Assembly: GCA_012064415.1 (NCBI GenBank)
Contig: SSNU01000196.1
Location: 116,852 to 180,851 of the forward strand
Source: Gyrodactylus bullatarudis
Taxonomy: Eukaryota; Platyhelminthes; Monogenea; Gyrodactylidea; Gyrodactylidae
Length of the DNA: 64,000 nt
Direction: 5' to 3'
Both the position numbers and the translations under genes were made by a program. This document shows positions 21,901 to 29,517 of this stretch, piece after piece (within the stretch, counting starts at the first letter, position 1; every line of letters begins with the position of its first letter). A model generated the notes under the pieces. The model was not told the DNA's origin. It saw only the letters and a program-made list of their open reading frames with translations, and searched no databases.

Positions 21901-24865
21901 GCTTATTTGGGTTAACATGTGTAAGTTATATATGTACAGTAATGTGTATTTAGATAAATCGATAATCTATCTAATCCCTCTCTGTGTTGGCCTTATGACC
22001 TGAATTTTACGATGTTTTTTCTCCATCCGGATTAGATTTATCTGCATGTTTTTTATCATATGAAAATAGGTGAAAACTACTTAAAAGTATAAAGATTATC
22101 GATTGATATTTTTGCATTCACATAAGTACCATAAAATAAAATGTTTTGTTCCTTTAGCAATTTTCTTTTCCTGTTAATACCGAGTATTCCTAAAAAAGGA
22201 TAATAACTAAATATTTTGAAAAACATGCTTTATAGATGATGAAGAAAAAATTAAGTTGAATTTCCAGTTAAATATTTTTTTTCAAATTTTGAGAATCTTG
22301 ACATTTTTATTCGTAAGTTCTTGTAAAAAGTGACGCAGAACATGATATTTTTGAAATAAAGTAGCCCACAGGTTTGTAACGCTAGTTTTCTCTTACCTTT
22401 CTTATGAGTTTAGAACATAAAGTATAAATTCTTACTAAGGTTCGGCAAATTTATCGATCAAATTTTGAGTTGGGAAATGTTTTTAACCCTCTCTGGTGTT
22501 ATTAAAATTGAATATCCAACTTCTGAAGGAACATCTGGATTTTATTAGAAATGATATATGAAAATTAGACTTGGAAGCCAAATCGTCAACAAACATATTT
22601 CTTCTTACATAATTTTGGGTAGGAGAAAGTTCTAATGATGACTAATTTACTTTTCGTCTCTCGAATGCACGCCAAGCAGTAGATTTGTTTGTACAGCATA
22701 CAGATTTTTTTCTTGGCTTTCACTAAACAAACAGAATTTTTTCAGACATTTATTTTAGAATCTTCATCAATCGATTATTATTGTAAAAAGTTTTATTTGT
22801 GAAATAATGGTTTTTGTACAAGATTTGTAACAATTTGTGAAAAGAATTTTTTCATAATTGTTTGTTTTTTCCAGCAAACCACACATCCCGACCAACATTT
22901 AAATGCCCTGGGTATTCTAGTCACATCAAAGGCAAAGCAACATAAGAAGAATCAACTTCAATTTGCCAATGATGATTTGATTAAAGAAGAAGTCTGGCGC
23001 CGAGGAATGCGAAAGTTTGTTAAGCCAAATGATAAACACTGCCGTAGACATCACAATTTGCCGCTAGAAGAAGATTTACTTTTGTGGCCTGGCGTCTTGT
23101 CGAATAAAATAATTCATGACGAATTTATTGATCAAGTAAATTTATTATTTCGTTCTGGTTCATGCATATCTACATTCAAAAAAATCAATTTTAAACCTAG
23201 AGTTAGCGACAAACAAAAAAAGAAAGTGATCAAAACATGAGTTTTACAATCGAATTTACTGAATTTTGGTGATCCAAGATCCTTGAAAATGACGATGATA
23301 ATCGGTTTTCCGGTCTTATTGTGATCCTATTGTGAATCTATTTTTGATCACACTCTCACTTTGAAATCAACAAATAGTTTTAAAAAATGGGAGTCGAGAT
23401 TTCCCATAATTCTCTTAAATTTTGATTGGTCCTCGTGATCTTGATTCCAAAAAATCTTGTTAAAATTCGATTCTTTGATGTAAATATTGAGAATTTTGTA
23501 AAAGACTTCAATTCCCATCTTCATATTAACTAGCCTTAGGCCAAGAAGATATTTTTCCAAAGCCTCGTTTCATCATGAATGTAAGCTTTCACTGATAAGA
23601 TATTCTTATAATCTCTCATTACAAAAACACGATTATTTCCAACAAAACACGTTCGTTAAAAAGTCACTCAATTCTTTCTTCTGTTATTAATTCAGAAGAA
23701 TAAAAAAGAATAAGTCAACTGTTAAAGTAGTAATAACATGTTGATTTTCTGATAAACTCATGACATCTTCAAAAGCTTAACGAGGTGTGAATAAATTAAG
23801 TTTTATTTTTCATCTTTAAAAGTTTGTCTTTTATTATCGACAAAAGATTGCATTCGTTAGCACTTAACTTAAAATGAATTAATTAACTTTTTACATGGAG
23901 AAGATTCTCACCTTTTTAAGAGGAGAAATGCGGGAACAAGGAGGACATCATGTTGTTGCACCATGGGAAAAATTTTCCCAATCTACACGCAAGATATAAC
24001 AACCGGAACGAGACGATAGAGAGTTCAAGCTAATTAAAGTTTAGAAAATGAGAAAATCTTCTAGATTCCATGTTTTTTTCCCAAAAATAATTGGAATGTT
24101 TTGTGTTCATCTGTCAATTCGTCTGCTTTTATTTCTATTTCTTTGTGTATTTTTAAAATGTATCATCTAAACTCTAAAGGAATTTGAGTATTATTTTTTA
24201 CCGCGAACTAAGAAGGACTTCTCGAAACATAAGATTGGTTTTGGTAAAATTTCAGGTTTCTAAAAATCCCCATTATAAAATGATTTCGTGAATTGTTTAT
24301 CTGACAGAAAATAAGCCATTTTTGAATTTCAAAAATTACGAATTTTCTCGGACATTCTGTGGCCAAATTCAATTTTTTTCTCCAATATTAATAGTGGTTT
24401 CAGTCAGTTTAATCGGACCTCCTTATTTTAGAAATGCAAGAATTAATAATAAGTAGAGGTGATGAACATTTTGTGAGCCCCAAGTTTTTTCAAAAACTAT
24501 TGAATTATTCCATTTCGGTTTTTTCCCAAATTTCCATTTTTATTATGATTAAAATTGAACAAGGAAATCAAATGTCCGACATACTCGCCGTGATTGTTGT
24601 GAAATCGAAAACTGTTTCATACAGATAAATTCGAGTTTTGCTCTTTCAATTTATTTATTACTAATTCAATATCGATGGGTAGTTCAAGTCGAATTTATGA
24701 CTAAATGAAGCATTACTTCCAGATTTTTAATTGCTAATTTCTATTTTTTTATTTACTCAGATGAAAATGGTCATGATCGATGAGCTACGAAGCACCAGAA
24801 ATTCAACAAGGAAGGCCAGACATAACTCCTGCTCGTCCAGAGCTGATCTAATTGATGAAATTTGA
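729..24865 (+). CDS. Ser/Thr protein kinase gene, AMPK-related/HUNK-like, 5' end outside window
   Basis: This is the span of a multi-exon gene assembled from exons at 729-960, 1728-1863, 3646-3791, 4639-5051, 5141-5198, 8380-8669, 8733-8929, 9258-9295, 22875-23135 and 24761-24865. Phases match at every junction except 5198/8380. The first four exons encode kinase subdomains V to XI: a VEFASGGTLLDLI hinge, HRDLKLEN catalytic loop, DFS magnesium loop, TPCGSPEYAAPEM activation segment, DIWSVGIILYYLLIGRLPF and a helix-I Arg (NPLERITISEL). The rest is a basic, Ser/Lys-rich tail that I do not recognise. The nucleotide-binding lobe with the VAIK lysine lies before the window. The CGSPEYAAPE block points to the AMPK-related branch; HUNK-like is a guess from overall resemblance. 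Introns are full of MITEs, LINE relics and hammerhead-like motifs. Confidence 0.85.
1432..1494 (+). ncRNA. Hammerhead-like motif, degenerate, long stem II region
   Basis: The core CTGATGA is at 1443-1449. The 11 nt before it (1432-1442) pair with 1484-1494 at 10 of 11 positions, with one A.C mismatch, in the place expected for stem I. Between them is a 25-nt stem II region with no clear helix, then GGAA (1474-1477) where GAAA is expected, and a TA cleavage position. Stem I is very good; the second half of the core and stem II are poor, so this is likely a relic. It lies in the intron 961-1727, which otherwise shows nothing I recognise. Confidence 0.35.
1728..1863 (+). CDS. Kinase exon: magnesium loop (DFS) and activation segment
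   Basis: The acceptor is tatatag at 1727 and the donor gtaagt at 1864. The first codon is split with the previous exon (G|AT) and gives VDFSLSAFIDNSGG: the third residue of the DFG motif is Ser (codon AGC), not Gly. It continues LNTPCGSPEYAAPEMLDPP and ends in VDIWS. The T-loop Thr before PCGSPEYAAPE corresponds to the activating Thr of AMPK-related kinases, which suggests control by an upstream kinase such as LKB1 (inference). The APE motif and the Asp of DIWS are intact. Confidence 0.92.
2042..2520. repeat. Dispersed repeat C, MITE-like, about 480 bp
   Basis: The ends are inverted copies of CCTTCATGTCCCA (left near 2045, right near 2504-2517). The interior includes the conserved string around 2285-2345 (ATTTCAAATATGCAATTGCC). 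Diverged copies of the interior recur, inverted, at 20945-21395 and, in part, at 37090-37400. No coding capacity. It lies in a kinase intron. Ends were called by eye; no target duplication is obvious. Confidence 0.6.
3325..3600. repeat. Dispersed repeat D, copy 1
   Basis: This stretch recurs in inverted orientation at 34800-35065. Both copies share blocks such as GTTCAGGCGATTGCATATTT and GTTATCGATCAAAAAA. It resembles repeat C in layout and may be a distant relative. It lies just before kinase exon 3646-3791. Confidence 0.55.
3646..3791 (+). CDS. Kinase exon: helix F to helix G
   Basis: The acceptor is ttttcag at 3645 and the donor gtaagt at 3792. After completing the split GT|A codon it reads VGIILYYLLIGRLPFYSPYFDQ, the helix F/G region typical of CAMK-group kinases. 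It continues KWQSRLLKYSRAGLTEK and MSILSN, and ends in phase 1. The intron before it (1864-3645) carries two dispersed repeats. Confidence 0.9.
4639..5051 (+). CDS. Kinase exon: end of catalytic domain and start of tail
   Basis: The acceptor is aatttcag at 4638 and the donor gtacgt at 5052. The exon begins by completing the split G|AT codon as DCRNLLTKIIEPNPLERITISEL, kinase subdomain XI with its invariant Arg, then KDPWLTKNFSLPF, where the catalytic domain ends. The remaining roughly 95 codons (TDPNINNPSPHDMDNE, IFFDEQGYLLSKPKL, CFCTRQYVKSK) have no domain I recognise. The exon ends in phase 0. Confidence 0.88.
5141..5198 (+). CDS. Short kinase tail exon
   Basis: A 58-nt exon in phase with the previous one: after aaaag it reads PIIQNLSESRQRQALEKCI and ends at G|gtaaag in phase 1. 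The intron before it is 89 nt, like other short introns here. Its outgoing phase does not fit the next exon at 8380 (phase 0 start), so a further small exon or a different splice site must lie between them. A weak candidate acceptor at 5266 would continue with GRVENERKMC but has no good donor. Confidence 0.65.
6052..6743. mobile_element. Foldback MITE family A, full-length copy (about 690 bp)
   Basis: Two long inverted arms meet in the middle. The left end is acacCTAGTTAATATGAAG and the right end is its reverse complement. The arms share further blocks (GATCAAGATTTTTTGGAATC, the GTGAGAGAGTGATCAAAAG block and its mirror). There is no open frame beyond mirror-image shadows. Related copies are at 6943, 14865, 23270, 27838, 36232, 39470 and 63465. 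Non-autonomous DNA element; the superfamily is not determined. Confidence 0.8.
6943..7086. mobile_element. MITE family A, single arm
   Basis: This matches the right arm of the copy that ends at 6743 (TTTTTCTCCGTATCGTGAAAG to CTTCATATTAACTAGG) and sits 200 bp downstream in the same orientation. It is a half element or a partial duplication. Confidence 0.7.
7095..7209 (-). repeat. tRNA-like pseudogene, possibly tRNA-Arg(UCU)-derived
   Basis: On the minus strand, 9-10 nt at the two ends pair as an acceptor stem (AGTTCATCT with AGATGAACT). Next to the 3' strand is a T-arm with a perfect B-box-like GGTTCAATTCC and a 5-bp T stem. The middle reads GTTAGAGCACTGCTTCTCTTC, like a D-arm end plus an anticodon loop CTTCTAA with TCT. 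About 40 nt more than a normal tRNA lie in the D-arm side. It is not a functional tRNA as written; a SINE head or pseudogene is likely. It starts 9 bp after the end of a MITE arm. Confidence 0.4.
7285..7341 (-). ncRNA. Hammerhead-like relic
   Basis: On the minus strand CTGATGA is followed by eight nucleotides and then AAAA where GAAA is expected. The downstream string (GTAAATTTGG, then CTTCAATATATCCC) aligns with the copy at 12441. Stem I keeps only three pairs. It is a decayed member of the same dispersed family, useful mainly for alignment. Confidence 0.3.
7566..8222. mobile_element. Foldback MITE family B, copy 1
   Basis: Inverted arms carry TTCTCCGGATTCACAGAAAA at the outer side and GAACCCAAAAGTTTCATCGA further in. 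They surround a unique centre with GCCATAGAGATAGCGAAGAA and CTTCAGTGAAGTTC. The right arm has lost about 80 bp present in the left. The same element, reversed and including the centre, is at 30690-31302. Any open frames in it are non-coding. It sits in the kinase intron before 8380. Confidence 0.75.
8380..8669 (+). CDS. Kinase tail exon
   Basis: The open frame starts after the acceptor tctttttag and reads IINKIAEILNREYEHVLNQV, ETAMFRLFYNEKRDQDG, HTSPGWPLMSRII, HDMYAGEKPNTFWWWHPLNS. Read straight through it stops at TAA 8680-8682. The donor proposed at 8670 (AA|gtttgt) gives a 63-nt intron ending at ataag 8732. That removes the stop and rejoins the same frame, since 63 is a multiple of 3. Retention of this intron would give a shorter protein ending in SKFVY. 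The donor is not strong, so the exact end is uncertain. Confidence 0.75.
8733..8929 (+). CDS. Kinase tail exon
   Basis: It encodes LNFTTTKWLFTGASLDHNIS, PGLLKRTQKWAKFREDLEKS, FNEKIYQTRTVLKSQSQ and ends at T|gtgagt (8930). An alternative acceptor, ttcacag at 8767, has the better consensus and would drop the first eleven codons, but then needs an upstream donor in phase 1 that I did not find convincingly. The charged, Lys/Glu-rich composition suggests a helical or disordered tail. The outgoing phase fits the next exon exactly. Confidence 0.68.
9056..9246. repeat. Inverted repeat with hammerhead-like motif in each arm
   Basis: The core arms, 9086-9132 and 9161-9207, are 47 bp each with one mismatch and a 28-nt loop. 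Weaker pairing extends outward to about 9056 and 9246. Each arm contains CTGATGA, eight nucleotides and GAAA, directed outward. The palindromic AAGGCCTTA-type block is near the outer edges. The right side ends about 11 nt from the acceptor of the 38-nt exon. Confidence 0.85.
9167..9216 (+). ncRNA. Hammerhead-like ribozyme motif (type I)
   Basis: CTGATGA is at 9176-9182, GTATGCCC at 9183-9190 in place of stem II (only the closing G-C pairs), and GAAA at 9191-9194. Stem III is ATAA/TTAT with loop AGGCC, and the cleavage-site nucleotide is T9207. Stem I is TCACA (9171-9175) with TGTGA (9208-9212), with three further pairs after one mismatch. The mirror copy in the left arm (minus strand) has the core but has lost stem I. 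Activity is unproven; the stub of stem II is the weak point. Confidence 0.45.
9258..9295 (+). CDS. 38-nt micro-exon of the kinase tail
   Basis: The exon lies between the acceptor tttttatag (9257) and the donor gtgagt (9296). It completes a split T|AT codon and reads YLSRKDSLNKRLQ, leaving phase 0 for the exon at 22875. It is flanked by a 328-nt intron upstream and a 13.6 kb intron downstream. The inverted repeat ending near 9246 reaches to about 11 nt from its acceptor. The SRKDSL stretch could be a phosphorylation site (inference). Confidence 0.7.
12212..12252 (+). ncRNA. Hammerhead-like motif, tandem copy 1
   Basis: Stem I is AACATTG (12212-12218) with CAGTGTT (12246-12252), seven pairs including one G.U. 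The core CTGATGA is at 12219-12225, eight nucleotides AGCTTTAA follow, and GAAA is at 12234-12237. A palindromic stem III region ATACGTAT and T12245 at the cleavage position come next. The stem II region cannot form a helix. A homologous copy lies 229 bp downstream. Confidence 0.5.
12441..12481 (+). ncRNA. Hammerhead-like motif, tandem copy 2
   Basis: Stem I is GACACTA (12441-12447) with TGGTGTT (12475-12481), seven pairs with two G.U. The core CTGATGA is at 12448-12454, eight nucleotides ACCTTTGA follow, and GAAA is at 12463-12466. Stem III is ATG/CAT around TA, and T12474 is at the cleavage position. Compared with copy 1, stem I differs at three 5'-strand positions and every change keeps pairing, one by a two-sided swap (G-C to A-T). 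Palindromic loop III sequences of this sort are known from hammerheads that act as dimers. Confidence 0.55.
12735..12971 (-). CDS. Unassigned 78-codon frame inside the kinase intron
   Basis: An ATG-initiated frame on the minus strand reads MGTPKLKHDKLSLSILSKFN, LHGVDVNNVKSQMVQEFKWK and so on, ending in TGA-free sequence up to a stop at the 3' side. It is Lys/His-rich and does not overlap any repeat I identified. No family recognised and no splice sites that would extend it. It could be a chance frame. Confidence 0.12.
   Translation of the reverse strand: MGTPKLKHDKLSLSILSKFNLHGVDVNNVKSQMVQEFKWKRNDYNHYFLRFMKKIRIPLDHVKGIVRLHYQIIRHPTI
13330..13830 (-). mobile_element. LINE fragment, 3' coding end
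   Basis: The minus strand encodes the C-terminal module seen in all LINE copies here: SLLLSSFEAINNKF, MYHVRSKIDYTKTLLYPDLH and stop, preceded by frameshifted GLNPLW-like and LRN-like blocks (13540-13700). It is diverged from the 33-57 kb copies and has no A-run tail, so it is an old copy. Confidence 0.7.
14865..15605. mobile_element. Foldback MITE family A, full-length copy (about 740 bp)
   Basis: The arms are nearly identical: both encode the same 63-codon shadow frame on opposite strands, differing by one residue. Ends are aagCTAATTAATATGAAG and its mirror ending CATATTAACTAGGTG. The inner turn is near 15190-15260. It is one of the youngest-looking copies and was inserted in the kinase intron. 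Confidence 0.85.
15622..15680 (+). repeat. Short tRNA-like remnant (A-box and B-box close together)
   Basis: TTGGACTAAGTGG (A-box-like, about 15627-15639) is followed after 20 nt by GGTTCGATTAT (B-box-like, 15660-15670). The spacing is too short for a tRNA, so this is an internally deleted tRNA/SINE head at best. It begins about 17 bp after the outer end of the MITE at 15605. Confidence 0.3.
17622..17835. repeat. Degenerate 31-bp tandem repeat (TAGAAGT array)
   Basis: TAGAAG or a one-base variant begins at 17622, 17652, 17681, 17712, 17743, 17774 and 17805, spacings 30, 29, 31, 31, 31 and 31. Units share TAGAAGT at the start, ACAC or similar near position 16-19, and a TCAA-like end. Units differ from each other a lot, so this is an old minisatellite. 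Confidence 0.7.
17860..18030. mobile_element. MITE family A/E arm fragment
   Basis: It contains ACTCATGTTGCCCACTTTTA followed by CGATTTGAAG, shared in inverted form with 36470-36505, and the GAAAGTGAGACTTTTGTCAAA block typical of family A arms. No coding function. Confidence 0.55.
19060..19270. mobile_element. MITE family A relic
   Basis: It holds TTTGAGTTGAAAAATTTTGT, then GATTTCAAGGTCTGAGAGGA and CATTAGACAAAGAAATTAAT, matching 28015-28130 in the same order. Decayed copy in the kinase intron. Confidence 0.5.
20945..21395. repeat. Dispersed repeat C, inverted copy
   Basis: It matches 2225-2520 in reverse complement (TCATCACACAAATTAGAAAA, TAATTACGCTGATTCTGAAT, TTGAAATCTATAGCTATTTC). It ends with GGGACATGAAGGGCTAAAA, the same terminus as at 2504-2520. 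Confidence 0.55.
22875..23135 (+). CDS. Kinase tail exon
   Basis: The acceptor ttttttccag is strong and the donor CAA|gtaaat at 23136 is good; both are phase 0. The 87 codons include QTTHPDQHLNALGILVTSKA, KQHKKNQLQF, LIKEEVWRRGMRKFVK, DKHCRRHHNLPLEEDLLLWP and NKIIHDEFIDQ. Read through the donor, the frame stays open to a stop at 23240, so a retained-intron isoform with a different 35-residue end is possible. No domain recognised. The basic runs could be a nuclear or membrane-contact signal (inference). Confidence 0.8.
23136..24760 (+). other. Last kinase intron
   Basis: It runs from a gtaaat donor to a ctcag acceptor. A family A MITE arm occupies 23270-23535, ending CTTCATATTAACTAGCC. The rest (23540-24750) is A+T-rich with no feature I recognise. 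Intron retention keeps the frame open only to 23240. Confidence 0.6.
24761..24865 (+). CDS. Terminal kinase exon
   Basis: It follows the acceptor atttactcag. In phase 0 it reads MKMVMIDELRSTRNSTRKAR, HNSCSSRADLIDEI and stops at TGA 24863-24865. G+C is visibly higher than in the flanks, as expected for coding sequence, and a poly(A) signal follows within 70 nt. The first ATG is taken as internal because the phase joins the 22875 exon. The RSTRNSTRKAR and SSRADL strings look like possible 14-3-3 or basophilic kinase sites (inference). Confidence 0.75.
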   Translation: MKMVMIDELRSTRNSTRKARHNSCSSRADLIDEI

Positions 24866-24927
24866 AACCAAGAGAGATTATTTTTTGCGTTTTCTTAAAA
24901 TTATCTGAACTTACAATAGGATTATTG

Positions 24928-24933
24928 AATAAA
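24928..24933 (+). terminator. Poly(A) signal of the kinase gene
   Basis: A canonical AATAAA lies 63 nt after the kinase stop codon, followed by a T-rich stretch. This gives a short 3' UTR. Confidence 0.6.
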
Positions 24934-25900
24934 AATTTTGTTTTTTCTTCGTTGAAACTTACTTTATACGTTTAAAAACTATTTTTTCACTATCATACAA
25001 TCCTAAATAATGCTAGAGTATGTTGATAGGAAGAAGCCTCCCTATCAGCCAACTATCAGCTTTATCTAGAACTGCCGAGGAGATGCTAGTCTTTAATTAC
25101 TATTTTTTCGTCAGTAATACTTTGGAATAGTCTGCCAAGGTGTTTCATCATTCAAAAATATATTTTTTTAGTGAATCAATTAAATAAAAATTATCACTTT
25201 TTATAATCATATCAACACAGTCTTATATGACCATATTCAATGATATTTTCCATTATGATAGATATGATTTTTTGCTGATTTAAAAAATATCCATCTTAAA
25301 ATAATTCTAGAATAGAATTTCGATTCATTCGACTTGCCTTCCTATACAGAAAATAGACCTTTTTGAAACAGGAGAGAATTCTCTACTAAACTGGAAAATA
25401 CTATTGAGTATATGAATAATAACAATAGATTTGTAATCATCAACTTCATCACAGTTTTTACGAATATAAAACGAGACGTCATTGAGTCCTACAAACCAAC
25501 ATGTGAATATTCTTTCGACAGATTCTCATTCAACCTGATATTTCTTCCTGTTTGGTAACTAAACTAGTAGATATGCTCTCAAGAGAGCTATACAACTTTT
25601 AAGCTTATTTACATAGACAATGTTCATACTCTATGGGTAACAATAAATATTTTCCATAAATTATTGAATTACAGAAAACACTTCCCCAACTACTGATAGG
25701 TTATTTTTTGACAGTTTCATTATTCTTTTCCTTTGTTTTCAAAATGCTCTATGATGTATAGACAAGATTTCACAAGTGAATAGGACATTTGAACATGTTT
25801 TGTGTCTATTTTGTGACGTCTTTGTGAGAATTTTAGTGGAGATTTATTAGACATTTACGATAAATTGTTAAAATTAATTGCAAAATTGGTTGTTTATATA
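24934..25900. other. Intergenic, no feature seen
   Basis: A+T-rich sequence between the kinase 3' end and the Tc1 element. I see no open frame, RNA gene or repeat of the families found elsewhere in the window. Confidence 0.5.
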
Positions 25901-25902
25901 TA

Positions 25903-27120
25903 TAGTGGTCGACAAAATGAATTTATTCACTTAAAATTGCTTCTAGCTCATTTATTAAAAATACCTTCAAGATGTAAAATATACCATTGAAAAGGAAATT
26001 ACTCACTCTTCTAAATATTTCTGAGATAAAATTCCCCACAAATTCTCAATAGGGTTCAGATCGGGGTTTCGAACAGGCCATGGCAACACAGATATTCCAT
26101 TCTCTTGAAACCATGCTTTTGTTAATAAAGAACGATGACACGGAGCATTATCTTGTTGAAAATTTTTTAGGGAATTTTCTATTACTTCTTTAAACGGTAG
26201 TAGTTGATCTTCTAGAAGTTCTGAACCCCAATACCATGACTCTGCCTCCACCAAATCCTCGCTTTATTTTGGTAGGTTTGGATAGAGATTTTTCTATCCA
26301 ACAAAACGAGAGTCCATCAGGCCCATCCAAATTGAACTTTTTCTCGTCTGAGAATCTTGTTTTACTCCAATCGTAGTTTTGAACAATTTTCTTATAAGCC
26401 CAGCAATACCTTATTTCTTTATCCGCGGGACTCAGATTAGGGATTATTTTAGGATTACCCCAATAGATGTTTGGATTATTTTTGATACAGCGTTGAACAG
26501 TTCTCACAGACGTATCCAGATTCAATTCAGCTTTTATTTTAGAAGCTGTCACCTTCTTCTGAATTGCTAAATAAGAAATTTTTCTTATAAGACAATTAGG
26601 TATTGCTCTCTTTCGGCCGCATATTTTCAATTTTTTCTCGTTTTTATTTTTAAAAAATAAATAATTTATCGTCCCGCAGGCACATCCGATAGTTTTTGCA
26701 ATTCTTCGATTGCTCAGACCATCCATTTTAAGTTTATTGACAAATTTTTTGTCAGAATCAGTCTTGAATATTTCGGTTTATTAGCAGTCATCCTGTAGAT
26801 TCTAGAAAATATCAAGTTCAAATTTTAAAGTCAATACCTAACAGTTTAGCTGACAAAAATTCTGAAAAATTAAGTTGTAAACTAAGGGGTTTAAAAGTGA
26901 ACAAATATGTTTTGTCGTTTTCTAATTCAATGAAAAAACGTAAATTTATATTTTTAAGAATATCAATGAACATGAATATCAACCAATATGTTCGAGAGTA
27001 ATCATATTTAGAAGAGTGAGTAATTTCCTTTTTCAATGGCATATTTTACATCTTGAAGGTATTTTTAATAAATGAGCTAGAAGCAATTTTAAGTGAATAA
27101 ATTCATTTTGTCGACCACTA
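25903..27120 (-). mobile_element. Tc1/mariner element, 1218 bp, non-autonomous by decay
   Basis: Terminal inverted repeats of about 116 bp start TAGTGGTCGACAAAATGAAT (left 25903-26018, right 27004-27120) and differ at only a few positions. The element is flanked by TA on each side (25901-25902, 27121-27122), the Tc1 target. Near-identical TIRs mean a fairly recent insertion, but the transposase inside is broken. Confidence 0.92.
26003..26791 (-). pseudogene. Tc1 transposase, DD34E, frameshifted and internally deleted
   Basis: A cut-and-paste transposase. The likely start is ATG at 26791-26789; one extra base in an A-run about 15 nt on breaks the frame, which resumes upstream of MDGLSNRRIAKTIG (26726). 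Helix-turn-helix blocks follow (GRKRAIPNCLIRKISYLA, ASKIKAELNL), then SDEKKFNLDGPDG with the first catalytic Asp. The frame is lost after GGGRVMVLG: the next block, EDQLLPFKEV, resumes in another frame. The 25 or so residues usually between these two blocks are missing, so a deletion of about 60-80 nt occurred. The C-terminal part has FQQDNAPCHRS (second Asp) and NPDLNPIENLWG, with 34 residues between the Asp and the final Glu. It ends at TGA 26005-26003. Confidence 0.92.
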
Positions 27121-27214
27121 TAGATAGATTCTTTTGGACTAATCTTGATAGATAAAGTTCCTGAGAAATTTTTTCAACGGACATTGATGAGATTGAAAAT
27201 CCTGTATGGTTTCA

Positions 27215-27262
27215 GAAAAAAAAGTAAAAATTGTGAAATAGTCTCGGCACCGAAAGGGTTAA
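27215..27262. repeat. End fragment of the CCCTTTCGG MITE
   Basis: AAAATTGTGAAATAGTCTCG, then GCACCGAAAGGGTTAA, matches the right end of the element at 49127-49342 almost exactly. Only this end is recognisable here. Confidence 0.6.
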
Positions 27263-27837
27263 CTAGCTTTATTTAGGAACAGGATTAGATTCTGACCTTG
27301 TTTAAAAATCTACCCCTAGTTAGCATAAGAAAAAACTGGCCTTTAAATTGTCCTCCTGTTGATAGGACTCAATTTACAAAATTCTAAAAATAAACCCTCC
27401 TGAATATCAAATTATTTGTAAGTAAATCTATGACCACTTGAGACACGTCTTCTCCTCTATTAATTCAACAGAGAGCTGCATGATATTATTTCGTTGGGAA
27501 AGTAGTAGACTAACAAAGGGATAACTCTCCAAATCATAGATATTGTTAATAACTTTTTTACTACATTTGTAGACATTTTGTCTGAATAAATAATGTATGA
27601 TCGTGATTATGGAATGGATTGTAGGAATGATTTTGTGGAATATAAATTCTTCTAAGAAAAAGCACTAAGCAAAAGAAGAACTAAATGAGACAAAGAACCT
27701 GATGATAACAATTGATATATCTGCCTTTTTATATTTATTTGGGGTAGATCAGTATTTCAAAAAATACTCTTCTTATCAGAAAGGAAAAAAGCACTTGATT
27801 TCATTATTATGGATAAAAATATTCTACAACTATTCTC

Positions 27838-28160
27838 GATGAATTTGGGAATTCATGATTTTTACAAAAATCTCATTTTTTCATCAAGGTATGGAAATTT
27901 TTGAAAGATTTTTTGGTAACTGATTCAAAATGTCCACTTTTACTGAATTGAGAAAAAAAATTTGAAAAAATCTTTTTTTTAGAAAATTTTAGAGACATTT
28001 TAAAATTCGAGATTTTTTTAAATTTTGAGTTGACAATTTTTGCTGATTTCAAGTTCTGAGAGGAATCAAACGTTATTTTTCAGGGTCATCATTAGACGAA
28101 GAAAATAATTACTCTTATTTGATAAAACCCATTATTTTGAAATGATCTTGGAAAAAAAAT
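27838..28160. mobile_element. MITE family A relic
   Basis: The block order is GGGAATTCATGATTTTTACA, TTTTTTCATCAAGG, AAAGATTTTTTGG, AAATTTTGAGTTGACAATTT, GATTTCAAGTTCTGAGAGGA, as in one arm of family A. One arm only. Confidence 0.6.
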
Positions 28161-29517
28161 CGCTTCACCATTATGTCATTCAGTTTTTCAAATCGCTGCT
28201 GAATTTTCAATGAATTTTTACTACGCAATCACTCTTGGCTATTTAATAAATTTCTTAAGTTTTAACTTCAAAAATAGTAATCTTATCATCAAGGGGGCCT
28301 TTTGGAATTTCGGACTGTTTTTGAGAATAATCCTGAAGTAGAGTTTTAAAAGAAGATTAATATAAATTTTTGATTATTTTATTCAATTGAAAAAACAGAT
28401 ATTCTCCTGTCAGTTTTGATGTTAAAAAAATTGAGAATATGCAAATTTTTTCACTAGATTTCTGACATGTTCTTTCCAAAGAATGTAAATGTTTCTGAAG
28501 AATCCCTTCCCTGTTTTTAAAATCATCCGAATACACCTAGTTATTTTGTTCAGATGATTTTATTAAAAGAATGAATTTCTCAGGCAAGGGAGAACCAAGG
28601 CTTTGCGGTAAAACTAAACCTGCCATAATGAAAAAGAATGCATCTACATATATATATCATAGTACAGAGAATCCATGGTGTGCTTTACTTTCATAGCCTG
28701 GGATATTCTCTTTCACTGCATGTTGAATCTGTTTTATATTAGAGAATCAATCATTCGTTTTTTTTCTCAAGACAACATTTTAATTCATTTTAAATGCTAC
28801 TGATAATGAGGTGAACCTTCTTGTATGCATCTCGTTCTTGTGTGTGAGAAAAAAATATTTAGTTCATTCACTGTATAGAAAAATCTCTACTGCTACTGAG
28901 TGGGAGTTCAATCCCTTTTTTTAAACAGGAATAAAATGCAGACAGGTCTCTGATGCATGTCTGCGTATGTCAGGAGTGGTGGGCCGACAAATGTTTTGGA
29001 AATGTACAAGATATTTTAGAGGTGAATTAATGAGTGGCATTTTTTAATAAAAATAATCCCTTATTATGGGATCTTATAATGCATCTGTTCTCTGTATTTA
29101 TTTATATGAAAATTTTCAATAAGAGAAGATTAATTTACAATAGAGAAAAAACAGCATTCTAATCAGATGATTAAAATTTTCTTATTTGGTTTTTTTCTCG
29201 CTAATTAAATAAACGAAAAAATCATCAAAGAATCTTACGAAACTATGAGATTATTTAGAATCAAGATGTGAATCTTGATTTTTCATCAAGAGATCGAAAA
29301 TGAATATTATTTTCAGATTATGAAAAAATTTTGTTTCCAAGAAAAATATAGAAATTTCCCCATATATTAATGAACAAAATTAGGCAAAGGAAGCGATTTT
29401 CAACACCAAATTTGTGATCGACTCGTCATTTTACACTAATTTTGATCATCAAAATTTCATTGATCAAAGAAATCAAATACGAAATTCCCACGATTTCGGG
29501 TCGATTTCAAATTATAA
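28161..29517. other. Intergenic, no feature seen
   Basis: A+T-rich sequence. A (TA)n stretch at about 28650-28660 and a weak MITE-like block around 29270-29430 are the only things noted. Confidence 0.4.

Larger units (their letters stand above)
9296..22874 (+). other. 13.6 kb kinase intron, mostly repeats and A+T-rich sequence
   Basis: It contains a hammerhead tandem pair (12212-12481), a LINE relic (13330), a full MITE (14865), a tRNA-like remnant (15622), a 31-bp periodic array (17622) and MITE and repeat C relics. There are degenerate MITE-like stretches at 10870-11010 and 11255-11345. Two imperfect GTRTACAC-rich stretches near 18067-18175 are noted. No exon between 9296 and 22874 could be supported; 9300-10860, 15700-17600, 18200-19050 and 21400-22870 show no feature I recognise. 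Confidence 0.6.
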
